In this document: positions 53,260 to 60,994 of the stretch, piece by piece
Numbering within the stretch: the first letter of the stretch is position 1
Layout of the letters: each line of letters begins with the position of its first letter
NCBI RefSeq assembly: GCF_023555495.1
Contig: NZ_JALCZO010000001.1
Coordinates: 434,001-498,000 of the forward strand
DNA from: Polaribacter sp. Z022
Lineage (GTDB): Bacteria > Bacteroidota > Bacteroidia > Flavobacteriales > Flavobacteriaceae
DNA: 64,000 nt
Reading direction: 5' to 3'
Notes under the pieces: model-generated
What the model was told of the DNA's origin: nothing
Databases searched by the model: none
Seen by the model: only the letters and a program-made list of their open reading frames with translations
Translations under genes and position numbers: made by a program

Positions 53260-53291
53260 AAAGCCTTGTAAAATTTAATTTACAAGGCTTT
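53260..53291 (-). terminator. Terminator after the gltX-linked gene at 53311
   Basis: AAAGCCTTGTAAA (53260-53272) pairs perfectly with 53279-53291 around a 6-nt loop. On the minus strand it is followed by a T run. It ends the gltX / 53311 transcript 20 bp beyond the stop. Confidence 0.85.
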
Positions 53292-53310
53292 AATTTTTTA
53301 TTATTTAAAC

Positions 53311-53850
53311 TTATTTGGTTTCTTTTGGAAAAACTTTATAAAGTTTTTTATTATACTTTATCCACTTTTTATATTGCTTTTCAGATAGCAAACCTTTAAT
53401 AGATTTATCTAATTTTGTGTCTTCTTCTTTTAAAATTGTAGAAAGAGGTAATAAGTTTTCAATCATTTTTTTTCTAATTTTAGCTTGATTAGAAAAATCT
53501 CCACTAGCCATAGCTGATTTTTGAAAATTATCAACCATTTGTTTGGTACTTTTTATTAGAAAACTATTTATTCTTGTAATGTCTTTTATATCTTTATTAT
53601 AAGTAGTTAAAATTTTAGAAAACTCTTTTCCTTCTTTAGAAGATAACTTAATACTAGATTTTTTAGCGGCTTTTTTAATATCATATTTAACTATTCCTAA
53701 ATATTTTTCTATCGGAAAATCTGGATCCTGTGCTTTTGGTTGCGTTTGTGGCATTTGTCTTTGACGTTGATTTCTACCATTTCCATAACCATATTGTGCT
53801 TGTGCAGAAAAGGCACAAAATAGAATAATAAGTAAGATAATTTTTTTCAT
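53311..53850 (-). CDS. Secreted Spy/CpxP-like helical protein
   Basis: This 179-aa protein has a signal peptide at 1-18 (ends AQAQ). A low-complexity Q/R/N-rich stretch (YGYGNGRNQRQRQMPQTQPK, about 19-40) follows, then a fully helical Lys-rich region. The pattern of helices with LSEKQYKKWIKYNKKLYKV near the end resembles Bacteroidetes periplasmic proteins of the Spy/CpxP type, where a similar tail is common. Chaperone function is inference only. It starts 3 bp after gltX and ends at a terminator. Confidence 0.6.
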   Translation of the reverse strand: MKKIILLIILFCAFSAQAQYGYGNGRNQRQRQMPQTQPKAQDPDFPIEKYLGIVKYDIKKAAKKSSIKLSSKEGKEFSKILTTYNKDIKDITRINSFLIKSTKQMVDNFQKSAMASGDFSNQAKIRKKMIENLLPLSTILKEEDTKLDKSIKGLLSEKQYKKWIKYNKKLYKVFPKETK

Positions 53851-53853
53851 GAT

Positions 53854-55374
53854 TTATATTTTTGAAATCGCGTTTTGTAATCTTTTAATTGTTTCTTCTT
53901 TACCAATCATAGCAATTATATCAAATAAATGAGGTCCTGCTAATTTACCTACTAAAGACAATCTTAAAGGTTGCATTACTTTACCAAAACCAATTTCCTT
54001 GCCAGAAATCCATTCTTTAACTTCTTTTTCGGTATTATCTGAAGAAAAATCTTCGATTGATGAAATTACGTTAATTAATTCATTCATTAAATCTGGAGTT
54101 CCTTCTTTCCAGTTTTTCTTAGATGCTTTTGCATCATATTCTGTTGGTGTTTCAAAAAAGAAACTAGATAAATCCCAAAAATCATTCACAAAAACAGCTC
54201 TTTCTTTTATAGCAGTAACAACTTTTAATGCATATTCTTTGGTTGTTGTAATCCCTTTTTCTAAAAGAATTGGTAAAAATAATTCAGTTAATGCTGCATC
54301 AGATTTTGTCTGCATGTATTGTTGATTGAACCACTTTGTTTTATCTGGACTAAATTTTGCACCAGATTTACTAACTCTTTTTAAATCGAAAGCTTCAATT
54401 AAACCTTCTAAAGAAAAGATTTCTTGTTCAGTTCCAGGATTCCATCCTAAGAAAGATAACATATTTATAAAAGCATCTGCAAAATAACCATCTTCTTTAT
54501 AACCACGAGAAACATCACCAGAAACTTCATTTGTATATTCTAAAGGAAAAACAGGAAAACCTAATTTATCTCCATCTCTTTTACTTAATTTTCCTTTACC
54601 AACTGGTTTTAAAATTAAAGGTAAATGTGCAAATTTTGGAGCATCCCAACCAAAAGCTCTGTATAATAAAACGTGTAATGGCATTGATGGTAACCATTCT
54701 TCTCCACGAATTACATGTGATATTTCCATTAAATGATCATCTACAATATTTGCTAAATGATATGTTGGCATACCATCTCCTTTAAATAAAATTTTATCAT
54801 CTAAAGTATTGGTATCAATTTTAATATTTCCACGAATTTCATCTTCCATTTGTAAGATTTCATCTTGTGGTGTTTTAAAACGGATTACATAATTTTCGCC
54901 AGCACTAATTTTAGCTTGTACTTCTTCATCGCTTAAAACTAAAGAGTTTACCAAACGTCCTTTTTCTCTGTTATGCCAGTTATAAATAAAGGTTTTACCT
55001 TCTGCTTCATGACCTTTTCTATGTCCATCTAATTGTTCTGCAGTATCAAAAGCATAATAAGCCCAACCTGTTTTTATTAAAATATCTGCATATTCTTTGT
55101 ACAATTCTTTACGTTCTGATTGTCTGTAAGGTCCAAATTTTTCATTTTTTCCTGGTCCTTCATCAAAAGGAATATTACACCAATCTAAGGCATCAATAAT
55201 ATATTGTTCTGCATTAGCAACATAACGTGTTTGGTCTGTATCTTCTATTCTTAAAACAAAAGTTCCATTATATTTCTTAGCAAATAAATAATTGTATAAA
55301 GCTGTTCTTACACCTCCAATATGTAAAGGTCCTGTAGGACTTGGGGCAAAACGAACACGAACATTAGATTCCAT
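53854..55374 (-). CDS. gltX: Glutamyl-tRNA synthetase
   Basis: This 506-aa class I synthetase charges tRNA-Glu and, in bacteria lacking GlnRS, may misacylate tRNA-Gln. The signature FAPSPTGPLHIGGVRTALYN (9-28) carries the HIGH motif as HIGG. The KMSKS loop is KLSKRDGDKLG (about 264-274). The C-terminal helical anticodon domain ends in IKRLQNAISKI. The length fits the bacterial discriminating type. It is followed at 3 bp by a secreted-protein gene. Repeat element R5 lies upstream. Confidence 0.97.
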   Translation of the reverse strand: MESNVRVRFAPSPTGPLHIGGVRTALYNYLFAKKYNGTFVLRIEDTDQTRYVANAEQYIIDALDWCNIPFDEGPGKNEKFGPYRQSERKELYKEYADILIKTGWAYYAFDTAEQLDGHRKGHEAEGKTFIYNWHNREKGRLVNSLVLSDEEVQAKISAGENYVIRFKTPQDEILQMEDEIRGNIKIDTNTLDDKILFKGDGMPTYHLANIVDDHLMEISHVIRGEEWLPSMPLHVLLYRAFGWDAPKFAHLPLILKPVGKGKLSKRDGDKLGFPVFPLEYTNEVSGDVSRGYKEDGYFADAFINMLSFLGWNPGTEQEIFSLEGLIEAFDLKRVSKSGAKFSPDKTKWFNQQYMQTKSDAALTELFLPILLEKGITTTKEYALKVVTAIKERAVFVNDFWDLSSFFFETPTEYDAKASKKNWKEGTPDLMNELINVISSIEDFSSDNTEKEVKEWISGKEIGFGKVMQPLRLSLVGKLAGPHLFDIIAMIGKEETIKRLQNAISKI

Positions 55375-55410
55375 TTTTTATATTTTTTAATTCTAAATCT
55401 CTAATTTTAA

Positions 55411-55528
55411 TGTCATTTTGAGCATTACTTAAATCAAAATATATTTTGATTTAAAGTACTTAGCGAAGCTAAAATGAAGTTGAAAAATCTATTTATAAAA
55501 AGATTTCTCCATTTTAGTCGAAATGACA
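55411..55528. repeat. Intergenic palindromic element R5
   Basis: TGTCATTTTGAGC at the left and TCGAAATGACA at the right are the outer arms. Inside are a perfect TAAATCAAAAT / ATTTTGATTTA hairpin and AGATTTCTCCATTTTAG. It is the largest of the five elements and fills the gap upstream of gltX. Confidence 0.65.
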
Positions 55529-55632
55529 GACTGTTTTACTTATTTAATAATAAGCTTTTATTTTGCGCAAAGATAGTTTTTAAAAGAGAAATTGGAAATT
55601 AGACAAAAGAAAAAAGATTGTATTTTTATAAG

Positions 55633-56196
55633 ATGAAAATGAAAAGGCATTGTGATTTATGCGATCATCAAAAATTAAGTCTACAAAAAGGAGATTTATG
55701 TGGGTTAACCAATCAAAAACCTGAGTTTAATAGAACGTGTACAACCATTGATTTTGGTAATAATTTATTAGATATTTTAGAAGATATTCTTGTTGATTTA
55801 GAAGAATTAAAAAACACCAAAAAGAAGGTTTATAAAAATGTTGTATCAGGAAGTATTGTAGGTGTTTTCTTGTTGATATGTGGTTATATAATTTTTGATT
55901 ATTTTTACAACAACGAACTAAAAGCTATAATCTTAAAATTTGATAAAAGTAGTGTAGATTCAATAGGGTTTTTAATAATTGTTTCAGGAAGTGTTTTAAT
56001 AACTGGATATCATTATTTAAAAAAAGCAATTAACAATTTTAGTAATCATAAAAACCAACTTATAAGCTTAGAAAATTATAAACTTGAAATAGACGAAGTT
56101 TTAAGTTTATACAACCAAAAGTATAAATACAAAATTACTTTTGATAAAGAAGTTCATGGAACTCAAGAGATAGATATTGAAATTGAGTTAACCTAA
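55633..56196 (+). CDS. Membrane protein with N-terminal Cys cluster (zinc-knuckle-like)
   Basis: This 187-aa protein uses ATG 55633; an upstream TTG at 55618 is also open, but less likely. The N-terminus has four cysteines in a zinc-ribbon-like arrangement (HCDLCDHQ, then GDLCG and FNRTC). A short helix and two membrane segments follow (about 76-96 and 109-129; GVFLLICGYIIFDYF and FLIIVSGSVLITGYHYL), then an acidic tail ending EIDIEIELT. I do not recognise a named family; similar short Cys-knuckle membrane proteins occur in flavobacteria. Its end overlaps the convergent gene by 4 bp. Confidence 0.6.
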   Translation: MKMKRHCDLCDHQKLSLQKGDLCGLTNQKPEFNRTCTTIDFGNNLLDILEDILVDLEELKNTKKKVYKNVVSGSIVGVFLLICGYIIFDYFYNNELKAIILKFDKSSVDSIGFLIIVSGSVLITGYHYLKKAINNFSNHKNQLISLENYKLEIDEVLSLYNQKYKYKITFDKEVHGTQEIDIEIELT

Positions 56197-57029
56197 AACT
56201 TTTTATAAATTCCAACAGATAAAGCAACTTGTTTTGCCACATTATTTCCAAAAAATGCAGCAGGTAAACTTGCTGTCATTCCAAAATTATCAGAGAATTC
56301 TCCAATAGCTTTTACACCAACAACACCATATTCTTGATCATTAACATACAAACCTGTTCCTATATTAGAGCCTGTTAATACTACGTTTCCATTATTAAAA
56401 GATTTTTCAATATCTAAAAATCCAACTAACCATAAGTTTTTAGAAACTTTACGTCCATATTCTCCACCAACTTTAAAGTTAGAAGAATAGTTGTTTGTTC
56501 TAATTTTAGAACCAATAAATGTTTGTAAATAAGCTTTATTAAAACTTTTTCCTGCTATAAAAAGAGGAGTAAAAGTATATGCATTATAACCCGTTCTTAT
56601 ACCAGAATCTATATAAAAAGAACTTGTATTTGCTTCTACAGAAAATTGACCAGAAAACAACCAATCTTTTTTATAAAAGTTGTGTTTTAAACCAATTTCC
56701 AAATTTCCTAATGCAGTTTCTTTATGTTTTATTGGGTTACAAGGTGCTGTAACACACATAACATTTTGATTAAATGAAATTGATTTTAAAGGTAGATTTA
56801 CAATTAAAGTGGTTTTATCTGAAATACCATATTCCCCATAAAATTGAAAAGTATTGTCTGTAACAGTTCCATTTATTACATACTCTGGGTCACCAAATAA
56901 AGTATCATAACTTGGTATTGTAGAATATGAAAATTGTGTATAAAATTTCCCTTTTTCTTGTGTCCAAGGTCCTTGTGAAAATGCTGAAATACTTACTAAT
57001 AAAATTAAAAGTTTTACTATTTGTTTCAT
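56193..57029 (-). CDS. Outer-membrane beta-barrel protein
   Basis: This 278-aa protein has a signal peptide at 1-18 (ends SAFSQ). The mature chain consists of amphipathic strands with alternating hydrophobic residues and turns (KGKFYTQFSYSTIPSYDTLF, NTFQFYGEYGISDKTTLIVN, LGNLEIGLKHNFYKKDWLFS). It ends in a C-terminal aromatic strand (VALSVGIYKKF, final Phe), as usual for barrels. It resembles transporter-like or MetA_degradation-type barrels; the substrate is unknown. There is a lone Cys pair at VMCVTAPCN. Confidence 0.7.
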   Translation of the reverse strand: MKQIVKLLILLVSISAFSQGPWTQEKGKFYTQFSYSTIPSYDTLFGDPEYVINGTVTDNTFQFYGEYGISDKTTLIVNLPLKSISFNQNVMCVTAPCNPIKHKETALGNLEIGLKHNFYKKDWLFSGQFSVEANTSSFYIDSGIRTGYNAYTFTPLFIAGKSFNKAYLQTFIGSKIRTNNYSSNFKVGGEYGRKVSKNLWLVGFLDIEKSFNNGNVVLTGSNIGTGLYVNDQEYGVVGVKAIGEFSDNFGMTASLPAAFFGNNVAKQVALSVGIYKKF

Positions 57030-57141
57030 CTTTTTAGAATTTAAAACTTTAGTTGTAATAATCTTTAAATACTTACAAAAATCGTTTTAACAGTTATTTG
57101 ATTGCGTATCAATGTAAAAATAGTATTTTTAAAAGTTAATT

Positions 57142-60100
57142 ATGACTGGATTTAAGAGTATAGAGCAAAAATTACATCAATTTACGCGTAAATATTATAT
57201 AAGTGAATTGATTAAAGGAAGTATTTTATTTCTTTCTTTAGGATGTTTGTACTTATTTTTCACCTTGTTTTTAGAGTATTTTTTGTGGCTAAAACCTACA
57301 GCAAGAACCGTTTTATTTTGGATGTTTTTAGTAGTAGAATTGTTTTTGCTCATAAGGTTTATTTTCTTACCTATTTTTAAATTAATTGGTTTAAGAAAAG
57401 GAATTAGTTATGAGCAATCTTCAAAAATTATTGGCAGTCATTTTCCAGAAGTTCAAGATAAATTATTAAATGTTTTACAGCTAAAGCAAAACTCCAATCA
57501 ATCAGATTTGTTATTGGCTAGTATTCATCAAAAATCAGAAGAATTACAACCCATTCCTTTTGTAAAAGCAGTAGATTTTACAAAGAATAAAAAGTATTTA
57601 AAATATGCTATTATTCCTGTGTTAATTTGGTTAATTACTTTATTTACAGGAACTAATGGAGCACTAACTCAAAGTTTAAAACGTGTTGTAAATCATAGAG
57701 TTACCTACATTCCTCCAGCACCATTTTCTTTTTCTATAAACAATAGTAACTTAAAAGTAATTCAAGGAAAATCAATTACAATTTTGGTAGAATCAATAGG
57801 AAAAATTTTACCTAATGAAGCCAAAGTTCTATTTGATAATCAAGAATATTATTTGCAAAATAATGGCAATGGTTCTTTTTCGTACACGTTTTCTGACGTA
57901 CAAAATCCTATAGATTTTTTTATTGCAGCAAATGGAGTTGAATCTAAAAATTATACAATAGAGGTTATTAAAACTCCTACTATAAATAATATTTCTTTAG
58001 ATCTTAAATATCCTAGATATTTAAGAAAGAAAAATGAAACCATTACAAATTCTGGAAATATTGTTGTACCAGAAGGAACTACTATTATTTGGAATGTAAA
58101 TGCAAATCAAACAGATTCTTTGTCATTTATAAGTAACAACAAAAGAGCATTTTTTGAAGCAGTTTCTGTTAATAATTTCAAATATGCTAAGAAAATTAAA
58201 AATGCAATTAATTATCAAATTGCCTCATCAAATACAAGTCTTAAAGATTTTGAAAACTTACAATTTGCTGTAGATGTTATAAAAGATGATGTTCCTTTAA
58301 TTTCTGTACAATCTAATATTGATAGTATTTCACGTGGAACAGCACAATTTATGGGTCAAATTTCTGATGATAATGGATTAAAAAAATTACAAATTGTATA
58401 TTATGATGATACCAATCCTGAAGTAAAAAACACTTTAGATTTACAAATTACTAAAGAAAACATTCAAACTTTTTTTTACCAATTTCCTGATGGATTAAAA
58501 CTTACACAAGGAATTAATTATGAATTGTTTTTTCAAGTTTTTGATAACGATGCTGTAAACGGAAGTAAAAAAGCAAAGAGTAAAGTTTTTAATTATCGAC
58601 AAAAAACAACAGAAGAAATAGAGGAGGAGTTGTTGCAAGAACAAAGAAATACAATTAACAATATTGAAAATTCTATTCATAAACAACAAAAACAAAATTT
58701 AGAATTAGACAAAGTTCAAAAAGATTTACAAGTAAAAAAGAAATTAAATTGGAACGATAAAAAGAAGATTCAAAAGTTTATAGAACGTCAGAATAATTAT
58801 AATAAAATGATGCAACGTCAAACAGATAAGTTGCAAGAAAATCTTGAAGAAAATAAAGAAACAAATGAAAATCTTCAAAATAAAAAAGAAGAGCTTAAAA
58901 AAAGAATAGAAGAACTTAAAAAATTAGAAAAGCAACAAAAGTTGTTAGATGAAATTCAAAAAATGGCCGAAAAACTAAATAAAGAAGATTTAGTAAAAAA
59001 AGCCAAAGAATTAGCGCAACAAAATAAACAACAAGAAAGAAGTTTAGAACGTATTTTAGAATTAACAAAACGTTTTTATGTTGAACAAAAAACAATGCAA
59101 ATTGCAGATAAAATTGATAAACTTTCTAAAAAACAAGAAAAGTTAGCCAATAAAAAAGAAAAAAATTTAGAAGCTCAAAAAGAAATTAAAAAAGAGTTTA
59201 ACGAAATTAAAAATGAACTTAAAGAACTTAATAAAGATAATAACAAATTAAAAGAACCTTTAGAGCTTCCAGATGTAGAAGATGAAAAAGAAGACATAGA
59301 TAAAGAATTAAAGAAATCAGAAGAAAATCTTACTAAACAAAATTCTTCTGATGCAAAAAAAAGTCAGAAAAAGTCTTCTAGTAAAATGAAAGAAATGAGT
59401 GCTAAAATGCAAAAATCTATGATGGAAATGCAAGAAGAATCTATGGAAGAAAACATGGATGATTTGCGAAAAATCTTAGAAAATTTAGTAACGTTTTCTT
59501 TTAAGCAAGAAACTTTAATGCATAAGTTTGAAGAAACGTCAACTTCTCATCCAGACTTTGGTAAAGACTTAAAAAAACAAAATCAACTTAAAACTTATTT
59601 TGAGCATATAGATGATAGCTTGTATGTTTTATCTATGCGTTTACCTAAAATTTCTGCAAAGATTAAAGACGATTTATCTACAACACATTATAATTTAAAT
59701 TCTTCTTTAGACAATTTTTCTGAAAACCGTTTTTCTAACGGAATTTCAAATCAAAGATATGTAATGACTGCAGTTAATAATTTAGCAGATTATTTAAGCA
59801 ATATATTAAATAGCATGAAAAATGCAATGTCTATGAAAATGGGCAAAGGAAAAAGTGGAAAAGGGAAAGGTTTTAGCTTACCAGATTTGATAAAAAAACA
59901 AGAAGGTTTATCAAAAAAAATGGAGAAAGGTATGAAGCAAGGAAATAAACCAGGTAATAAAACAGGCAAAGGAAAAGAAGGGAAAAAACCAGGTGAAAAA
60001 GGAAAGCCTGGAGAAACAGGTAATCAAGGAAAAAAAGGTAAAGGAAATAATCCTGGACAAAGTGGTAATAAAAATGGTAGTGGAGAAGGAGAATCTAATG

Positions 60101-60534
60101 ATGATTTAGATGGTGAGATTTATGAAATTTATAAACAACAAAGTTTATTAAGACAAGAATTACAAAACCAGATTCAACAATCTGAAAAGGGTGGTAATGG
60201 TATAAATTCTGAAGCTAGAAAAGCTTTAAAAAAGATGGAAGATCTAGAAAATGAAATTTTAGAAAAAGGATTTAATGCAGGGACACTTCAAAAAATGCAA
60301 AATTTAAATTATGAATTACTTAAGTTAGACAAGGCATCTTTAGAACAAGGAAAGGATAAAAAGCGTAAATCTACTTCTAATTTAAAGGAATTTGAAAAAA
60401 GAAATATAAAAGCAATACAATTTAAAAAGCTGTTTTATAATCAAACAGAAATATTAAACAGACAATCATTACCTTTGCAGCAAAATTATAAAAATAAAGT
60501 TAGAGCATATTTTTCTAGCAATAAGAAAGATTAG
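57142..60534 (+). CDS. DUF4175 membrane-anchored coiled-coil protein
   Basis: This 1130-aa protein is typical of the Bacteroidetes DUF4175 family. It has three membrane helices at the N-terminus (about 21-45, 60-82 and 150-170). Beta-rich Ig-like segments follow (200-480). A very long charged coiled-coil runs from about 490 to 780 (EELLQEQRNTINNIENSIHK; NKEDLVKKAKELAQQNKQQE). A Gly/Lys-rich collagen-like segment (about 935-1000; KPGNKTGKGKEGKKPGEKGK) precedes a final helical part. It probably spans the periplasm, possibly touching peptidoglycan. It is followed 2 bp later by ybeY. A parS-like site lies inside the coding sequence at 58326. Confidence 0.85.
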   Translation: MTGFKSIEQKLHQFTRKYYISELIKGSILFLSLGCLYLFFTLFLEYFLWLKPTARTVLFWMFLVVELFLLIRFIFLPIFKLIGLRKGISYEQSSKIIGSHFPEVQDKLLNVLQLKQNSNQSDLLLASIHQKSEELQPIPFVKAVDFTKNKKYLKYAIIPVLIWLITLFTGTNGALTQSLKRVVNHRVTYIPPAPFSFSINNSNLKVIQGKSITILVESIGKILPNEAKVLFDNQEYYLQNNGNGSFSYTFSDVQNPIDFFIAANGVESKNYTIEVIKTPTINNISLDLKYPRYLRKKNETITNSGNIVVPEGTTIIWNVNANQTDSLSFISNNKRAFFEAVSVNNFKYAKKIKNAINYQIASSNTSLKDFENLQFAVDVIKDDVPLISVQSNIDSISRGTAQFMGQISDDNGLKKLQIVYYDDTNPEVKNTLDLQITKENIQTFFYQFPDGLKLTQGINYELFFQVFDNDAVNGSKKAKSKVFNYRQKTTEEIEEELLQEQRNTINNIENSIHKQQKQNLELDKVQKDLQVKKKLNWNDKKKIQKFIERQNNYNKMMQRQTDKLQENLEENKETNENLQNKKEELKKRIEELKKLEKQQKLLDEIQKMAEKLNKEDLVKKAKELAQQNKQQERSLERILELTKRFYVEQKTMQIADKIDKLSKKQEKLANKKEKNLEAQKEIKKEFNEIKNELKELNKDNNKLKEPLELPDVEDEKEDIDKELKKSEENLTKQNSSDAKKSQKKSSSKMKEMSAKMQKSMMEMQEESMEENMDDLRKILENLVTFSFKQETLMHKFEETSTSHPDFGKDLKKQNQLKTYFEHIDDSLYVLSMRLPKISAKIKDDLSTTHYNLNSSLDNFSENRFSNGISNQRYVMTAVNNLADYLSNILNSMKNAMSMKMGKGKSGKGKGFSLPDLIKKQEGLSKKMEKGMKQGNKPGNKTGKGKEGKKPGEKGKPGETGNQGKKGKGNNPGQSGNKNGSGEGESNDDLDGEIYEIYKQQSLLRQELQNQIQQSEKGGNGINSEARKALKKMEDLENEILEKGFNAGTLQKMQNLNYELLKLDKASLEQGKDKKRKSTSNLKEFEKRNIKAIQFKKLFYNQTEILNRQSLPLQQNYKNKVRAYFSSNKKD
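58326..58341 (-). promoter_or_regulatory. parS-like site 1, inside DUF4175 gene
   Basis: On the minus strand this reads TGTTCCACGTGAAATA, 15 of 16 bases of the ParB-binding consensus TGTTNCACGTGAAACA. Confidence 0.55.
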
Positions 60535-60536
60535 GT

Positions 60537-60950
60537 ATGATTACTTTTAATTACGAAACTTCATTTCAATTAAAAAATGAAAATATTTTAGAACATTGGA
60601 TTGATACAGTAGCATCAAAACAAGACTTTAGTATTGGAGAAATTAATTATATTTTTTGTGATGATGATTACCTTCATAAATTAAATGTTGAATTTTTACA
60701 ACATGATACTTTAACTGATGTTATAAGTTTTGACAATACTTTAGGGAAATTAATTAGTGGAGATATTTTTATTTCTATAGAAAGAGTTAAAGATAATGCT
60801 ACAGATTTTAATGTTTCTTTTAATGACGAATTGCATAGAGTTATGATTCATGGTGTTTTACATTATATGGGTTTTAAAGATAAATCTGATAATGAAAAAC
60901 AAGAAATGAGAAATCAAGAAAATAATGCATTATCAATTTTAAATAATTGA
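60537..60950 (+). CDS. ybeY: Endoribonuclease YbeY (rRNA maturation)
   Basis: This 137-aa single-strand-specific metallo-endoribonuclease works in 16S rRNA 3'-end maturation. The metal-site motif is IHGVLHYMGFKDKSDNEK with H105 and H109. The third ligand, usually His in GYDH, is replaced by FKDK here; D115 or a nearby residue would take that place, a form I believe is common in Bacteroidetes. VISFDNTLGKLISGDIFIS is the conserved central part. It starts 2 bp after the DUF4175 stop and precedes mnmG by 44 bp. Confidence 0.93.
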   Translation: MITFNYETSFQLKNENILEHWIDTVASKQDFSIGEINYIFCDDDYLHKLNVEFLQHDTLTDVISFDNTLGKLISGDIFISIERVKDNATDFNVSFNDELHRVMIHGVLHYMGFKDKSDNEKQEMRNQENNALSILNN

Positions 60951-60971
60951 TAATCAGATAAATATATTAAA

Positions 60972-60987
60972 AGTTTCACGTGGAACG
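60972..60987 (-). promoter_or_regulatory. parS-like site 2, between ybeY and mnmG
   Basis: On the minus strand this is CGTTCCACGTGAAACT. The 14-bp core GTTCCACGTGAAAC is an exact match to the ParB consensus core GTTNCACGTGAAAC; only the two outermost bases differ. Confidence 0.65.
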
Positions 60988-60994
60988 TTAAATT

